Shown here in pieces: positions 60,459-64,000 of a stretch of DNA of 64,000 nucleotides. The number at the start of each line of letters is the position of its first letter. Within the stretch, counting starts at the first letter, position 1. Origin of the DNA: Rotaria sordida (taxonomy: Eukaryota > Rotifera > Eurotatoria > Philodinida > Philodinidae); assembly GCA_905250125.1 (NCBI GenBank), contig CAJNOL010000024.1, forward strand, positions 238,091 through 302,090, written 5' to 3'. Below the pieces are notes generated by a model, which worked only from the letters and a program-made list of their open reading frames with translations, was not told the DNA's origin and ran no database searches. Position numbers and translations under genes: made by a program.

Positions 60459-62385
60459 TTAACTAGGGTTGCCATTTGTTGTCGGTTTATCACCGCTTCC
60501 TTTTTCTGTTTTCTTATCAGCAGCAACAGCAGCTGCAGCAGTTGTTGTACTTGTCGTTGTATTGGATGATATATTATCTGCTTTTTCAGCATCAGAATTT
60601 TGAATTTTATTCATAATTAAATTATGTAATGCTATTATTGAACGTATTAATGATGAAAGATAAACAAGTAACATTTCATCATTTGTTTTAACATAAATTG
60701 ATTTTATTAAATCTTGTTGTGTTACATCCGGTAATAAATTAAATATATCTTGTATATGAGATAATATTTGATGATTAAGTGGTAATTTATTTGCCAACAA
60801 TTTATCCAGATATGCTCGAATATCATATAAACTTTTTGTTAAACCTTTGAGACCCATTAATTGATTTGTTATACGTTGTGATAATGTACCAACTGTTGCA
60901 TTACGAATATCACTAATAAAAAAGAATCATATCAATATAAAGAAATAAAAGAATTGATAGAAGTGCTTAAGTCCTATCTGTATCACAGATATTCATCGCT
61001 GATAAGAATCTACCGCTGCCGCAACGTTACCGCTATGGTGGCATCGTCGCCATGGATATCTCTGATTCAGATATCAATCATCAGAGAAATACTCTAACTG
61101 ATAAATTGCTTTTGAATAGAGATTATCCATGCTATGCAGATCCAAATGAGCCATGAACATCTTTAAAAGAGTTCATACCCTTAGCTGATTGTTGTGGACA
61201 TGCTGAAATTTTACGGTTTTTTGTTTTTAAATGAATATTATGACCCAGAAAAACTGTTGTACTTTGCACAAAAACAAAATCTTGAGAAGAATAGTTTATA
61301 AAGGACACGCTTTTAACATAGTTGTATTTTAGAATAGGAAGAGCGATATTGTCTGAAACATTCACGTTACCGCATGTCTCTTGCAAAGTTTCAAGTCGAA
61401 ATTGGAAAATCAGTTTTTCTGCTTCCATTTAAAAAATACCGTAAAAAATGCAATATCTTAAACTAAGGGTGCGGACTCTTTTCATAGCTCATTTAAGCCT
61501 GCATAACATATATAGTCTCGACTCAAAAGCGATTTATCAGGTTAAATGACCTCCTACATGAGATTACTAATATTAACATACCGAAGAAGATGTTCAACAC
61601 CAACTTCTTCAGCTTCTTCTGCACCAATTTCTGATGGTAAATGTTCAAATGTTTTTGATGCTGGACTACCATCCTATTCAATAAAAACAACTTTAATTCA
61701 ATAATTTTTGAAAAAAAAACAAAAATTCTTACATCATGAATTTCTTCAACGGCAATATAAGCTTCTGTTGGTAAACCTAAATCTTTTGGTTTAGCATCAA
61801 TAATAATAAGAACTGAATCTGGTTGATATTCTCGAATTAATTCATTTATTGATATATCATTTCGATGTAATTTTGGACCTGTATGATACCATCCAACAAT
61901 ACGTTCACGAGCTAAAATTTCGAAATTTTTATTAATATAAAAATTTTTCAATATTTTTTCTTTACCATTAACTTTTCTAAACATAGTATACATATTTTCC
62001 AAATATTCATGATCAAGAAACCAAACCTCTTTTTCTTTATCTTCTTCATCAAATGGTACTGAAAAAAAAATAAGAAATCACAATAAAAATAATAGATTGA
62101 AAAAAACGAATTCTTACATGCGAAACTATTTGAAACATCAAGAATTTTATTTTTAAGTGCACCAAGTAATACTCCTACAACACGTTGTGAATTTCCTATT
62201 TTACCCATACGATTAAAATGATCAACAACACTAAGAAGTACAAGTGGATGAACAACAACTTTTTCAATTTTATTTAATGGAGATATTGTTAATGAAAGAT
62301 TTTTATCTGTTGATAAACCATTTTCACTTGAATTTTGTTCATCACTAGTCGACTTAGCCGATGTTGTTGTTACTGGAGGTGGCAT
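60459..62385 (-). CDS. PSMD7: 26S proteasome lid subunit Rpn8
   Basis: This is the MPN-domain subunit that pairs with the deubiquitinase Rpn11 in the proteasome lid; Rpn8 itself lacks an active JAMM site. Exons 62385-62118, 62058-61966, 61911-61733, 61673-61582 and 60912-60459 give 361 residues. Landmarks are [120 protein letters not shown] and [17 protein letters not shown]. The C-terminal helices [18 protein letters not shown] are also conserved. The N-terminus carries about 40 extra Ser/Thr-rich residues before the MPN domain, and the C-terminal tail is Thr/Ala-rich in place of the Lys-rich tail of vertebrates. A 53-base intron (61912-61965) reads through in frame and must be removed. The last intron is 669 bases. 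Confidence 0.96.
60913..61581 (-). other. Long last intron of PSMD7
   Basis: This intron is about ten times the usual size here. It includes a GC-richer patch near 61010-61060 and a minus-strand open frame of 98 codons at 61132-61428 without family resemblance. It is probably expanded by an old insertion, but I could not define ends or a target duplication. Confidence 0.4.
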
Positions 62386-64000
62386 TTGTTGAAATCTTAA
62401 ATGAATAAAATACAAATGTTTTTTTATTATTATTTGACTATTAATAGATGTCAGATGATTCAGTTACAATTAACCATTGGATAGAACTATACACGAATAA
62501 AATAAAATCTTTACCCTCTTCTTCTTCTTCTTGCGCCTTCTATTAGCAATTCATAGTTATATAGAACAACATTAAAAAAAAAAACTTTAGAGAAATCCTC
62601 TTTCCGACACTTTTGGAAAATAGCTCATTAGAAAATTTTGAAAGTTTTAGGAAAATACACCTTGATGAGTGGAGCTCGTCGGGTTGGTCCTAAACCTCCA
62701 AGGGCTCGAGTAATCTGAGGAATGCTAGTCACAGAATAGAAAAAAATCGGAAAAAAAGTATCTCGTAACTTTGGAGCGACTATCCAATTCCGATGAGAAA
62801 ATTTCATTGAGTATCAAAGTATGGTTCGATCGGCTCTATGTGCAATACAAAAGAATGGTACAAGTGTGATTTACCTGAGAAAAGGGGAGAGTGTAAATTT
62901 AATGAAAAAAAATGAAGACATTAGAATTGTTGTACTTAGCGAATGCAATAGATTTGGAATTATGGTGTAATGAAAAATTTGAAGAAAATATTTTACTAGA
63001 AAAGAGTTCTTATTTCGAAGATCAAAAAGAAATAAAAATTGAGATTTTAGTTAAATTTATTTTGTCTTTTACAATATATGCACCTTTTGAAAAGTTTCTG
63101 CTCTTCATTATTTAATGGCACAAAGAATTTTACACTTTTGCTTCTTTTTTTGTATTTTAATTTTTGATCTTTTCTTCTTGCATTAGCTTTTCATTAACTT
63201 TATAATCGATGTGTCAAATGATGTTGAACAAAGATTGTGAAATAAATTTAAATAAGGATATCATCGAAATATATTGCATAACAACAATACAATGATTGCA
63301 ACAAAAAGATCAAAAAATTTCAGACACAGAAAAATTGAAATAGTTTTAAGTAACAAAACTAATGTGTTTCTTAACAAGGATGCGGAGTTACTTGAAGATA
63401 CTAAAGCATCCAGACTGTTCTTCGAAATAGCATTAATAACGAGGACGAATGAGTTCGAGAACGTCAACTAATTTCATGGCAATACTTTCTTGATGATTAC
63501 TTCATTTATTGGTATTGTTCTTATGTTAAACGCTAACGCCACAAGTTCGTTTAAATTTTTACGACATATAATTTTATTTATTATATTTAAAAGTGGAAAT
63601 TTTAGACGAAAGTGAGATGCTATTGTTACATGTGTAAATACGTTTTTCGAGGATTATTAGTAGTTTCTTTTTCTCTCTTGTTATTTTTTAAGTCAACTTT
63701 ATGATTGCTGAAAATGTTTGCAGTATGAATAGTGTTTAATTAGAAATTTGCATGACTATTGAGTTTGCTAGTCCTACGTATGTAAGATGACTAGAACACA
63801 TTAAAACAATGGAAAACACTTTGATTAAAATGCCTGTTTAATTTTTCTGCACCCATCCTCAAACACAATAAGTTGAATTCTTTTTATGTCTCATCGAATA
63901 TTTACGTAATCTAATAATTATACAACAATCTTAATTGTCATTGTTATTATCATCTTTCGATATTTATATGTATAAAAATTATATGTTAAGAAGTTTCATT
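62386..64000. other. Intergenic region to the window edge
   Basis: Upstream of PSMD7. It holds the second copy of the GC-rich dispersed repeat (62668-62785). Two plus-strand frames (62912-63115 and 63274-63471) have Lys/Glu/Leu-rich composition and could be exons of an unrecognised gene, but I see no convincing splice connection or family. Confidence 0.45.
62668..62785. repeat. GC-rich dispersed repeat, copy 2 (partner at 49588-49745)
   Basis: GAGCTCGTCGGGTTGGTCC, GAGTAATCTGAGGAATG, GCTAGTCA and AATCGGAAAAAAAGTAT follow the same order as in 49588-49745, with a deletion of about 25 bases relative to that copy. Confidence 0.6.

Noticed and set aside
47280..61540. Shared sequence near 47280-47302 and 61514-61540
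   Set aside because: Only about 20-25 bases match (ACTCAAAAGCGATTT core), too short to name a repeat family without a genome search.

Overview
The window is animal nuclear DNA, strongly AT-rich, with compact multi-exon genes. Most introns are about 50-80 bases, and the few introns of about 1 kb or more mostly carry repeats. I infer a bdelloid rotifer. The reasons are the short introns, a decayed ADP-ribosyltransferase gene of a type I associate with bdelloids, many foldback and other DNA transposon remnants, and an intronless gene of bacterial lactonase type beside ordinary animal genes. No taxonomic search was possible.

Thirteen protein genes can be supported, twelve of them on the minus strand. 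In order they are: the 5' end of endoplasmin/GRP94 (1-869); a polyhomeotic-like Polycomb gene with an FCS zinc finger and SAM domain (3058-6624); a membrane-anchored copine-type vWA protein (11486-12648); a yippee-like YPEL5 gene (15140-15761); a core-1 galactosyltransferase-like gene on the plus strand (19925-21054); a small unrecognised two-exon gene (21168-21674); a FAM114A/NOXP20 gene (24507-29227); an SLC4 sodium bicarbonate transporter of 21 exons (35926-43670); PNKP without an FHA domain (47536-49212); an N-acyl homoserine lactonase-like metallo-beta-lactamase-fold gene (51080-52000); an ABCB9/TAP-like half transporter with two candidate first exons (52647-56622); neutral sphingomyelinase SMPD2 (57442-60280); and proteasome subunit PSMD7/Rpn8 (60459-62385). 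Exon joins were checked for frame. The models for PHC, FAM114A, SLC4, PNKP, ABCB9, SMPD2 and PSMD7 close exactly in frame with no internal stop.

Between these lie a dead ADP-ribosyltransferase gene (32013-34211), interrupted by a 1.0-kb Mutator-like non-autonomous transposon with a 9-bp target duplication; a complete 5S rRNA gene in the sense orientation inside the galactosyltransferase intron, bounded by 8-bp direct repeats; a palindromic element with a tRNA-like core in a PHC intron; a foldback element with a second palindromic element nested in one arm (about 9474-10655); and several smaller repeat families present in two or more copies.

The genes are unrelated housekeeping and signalling genes (ER folding, chromatin, DNA repair, proteasome, ion transport, lipid signalling, glycosylation). 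I see no operon or pathway cluster. The strongest leads are the probably transferred lactonase gene, the transposon-inserted 5S gene, and the structured foldback and Mutator-like elements.
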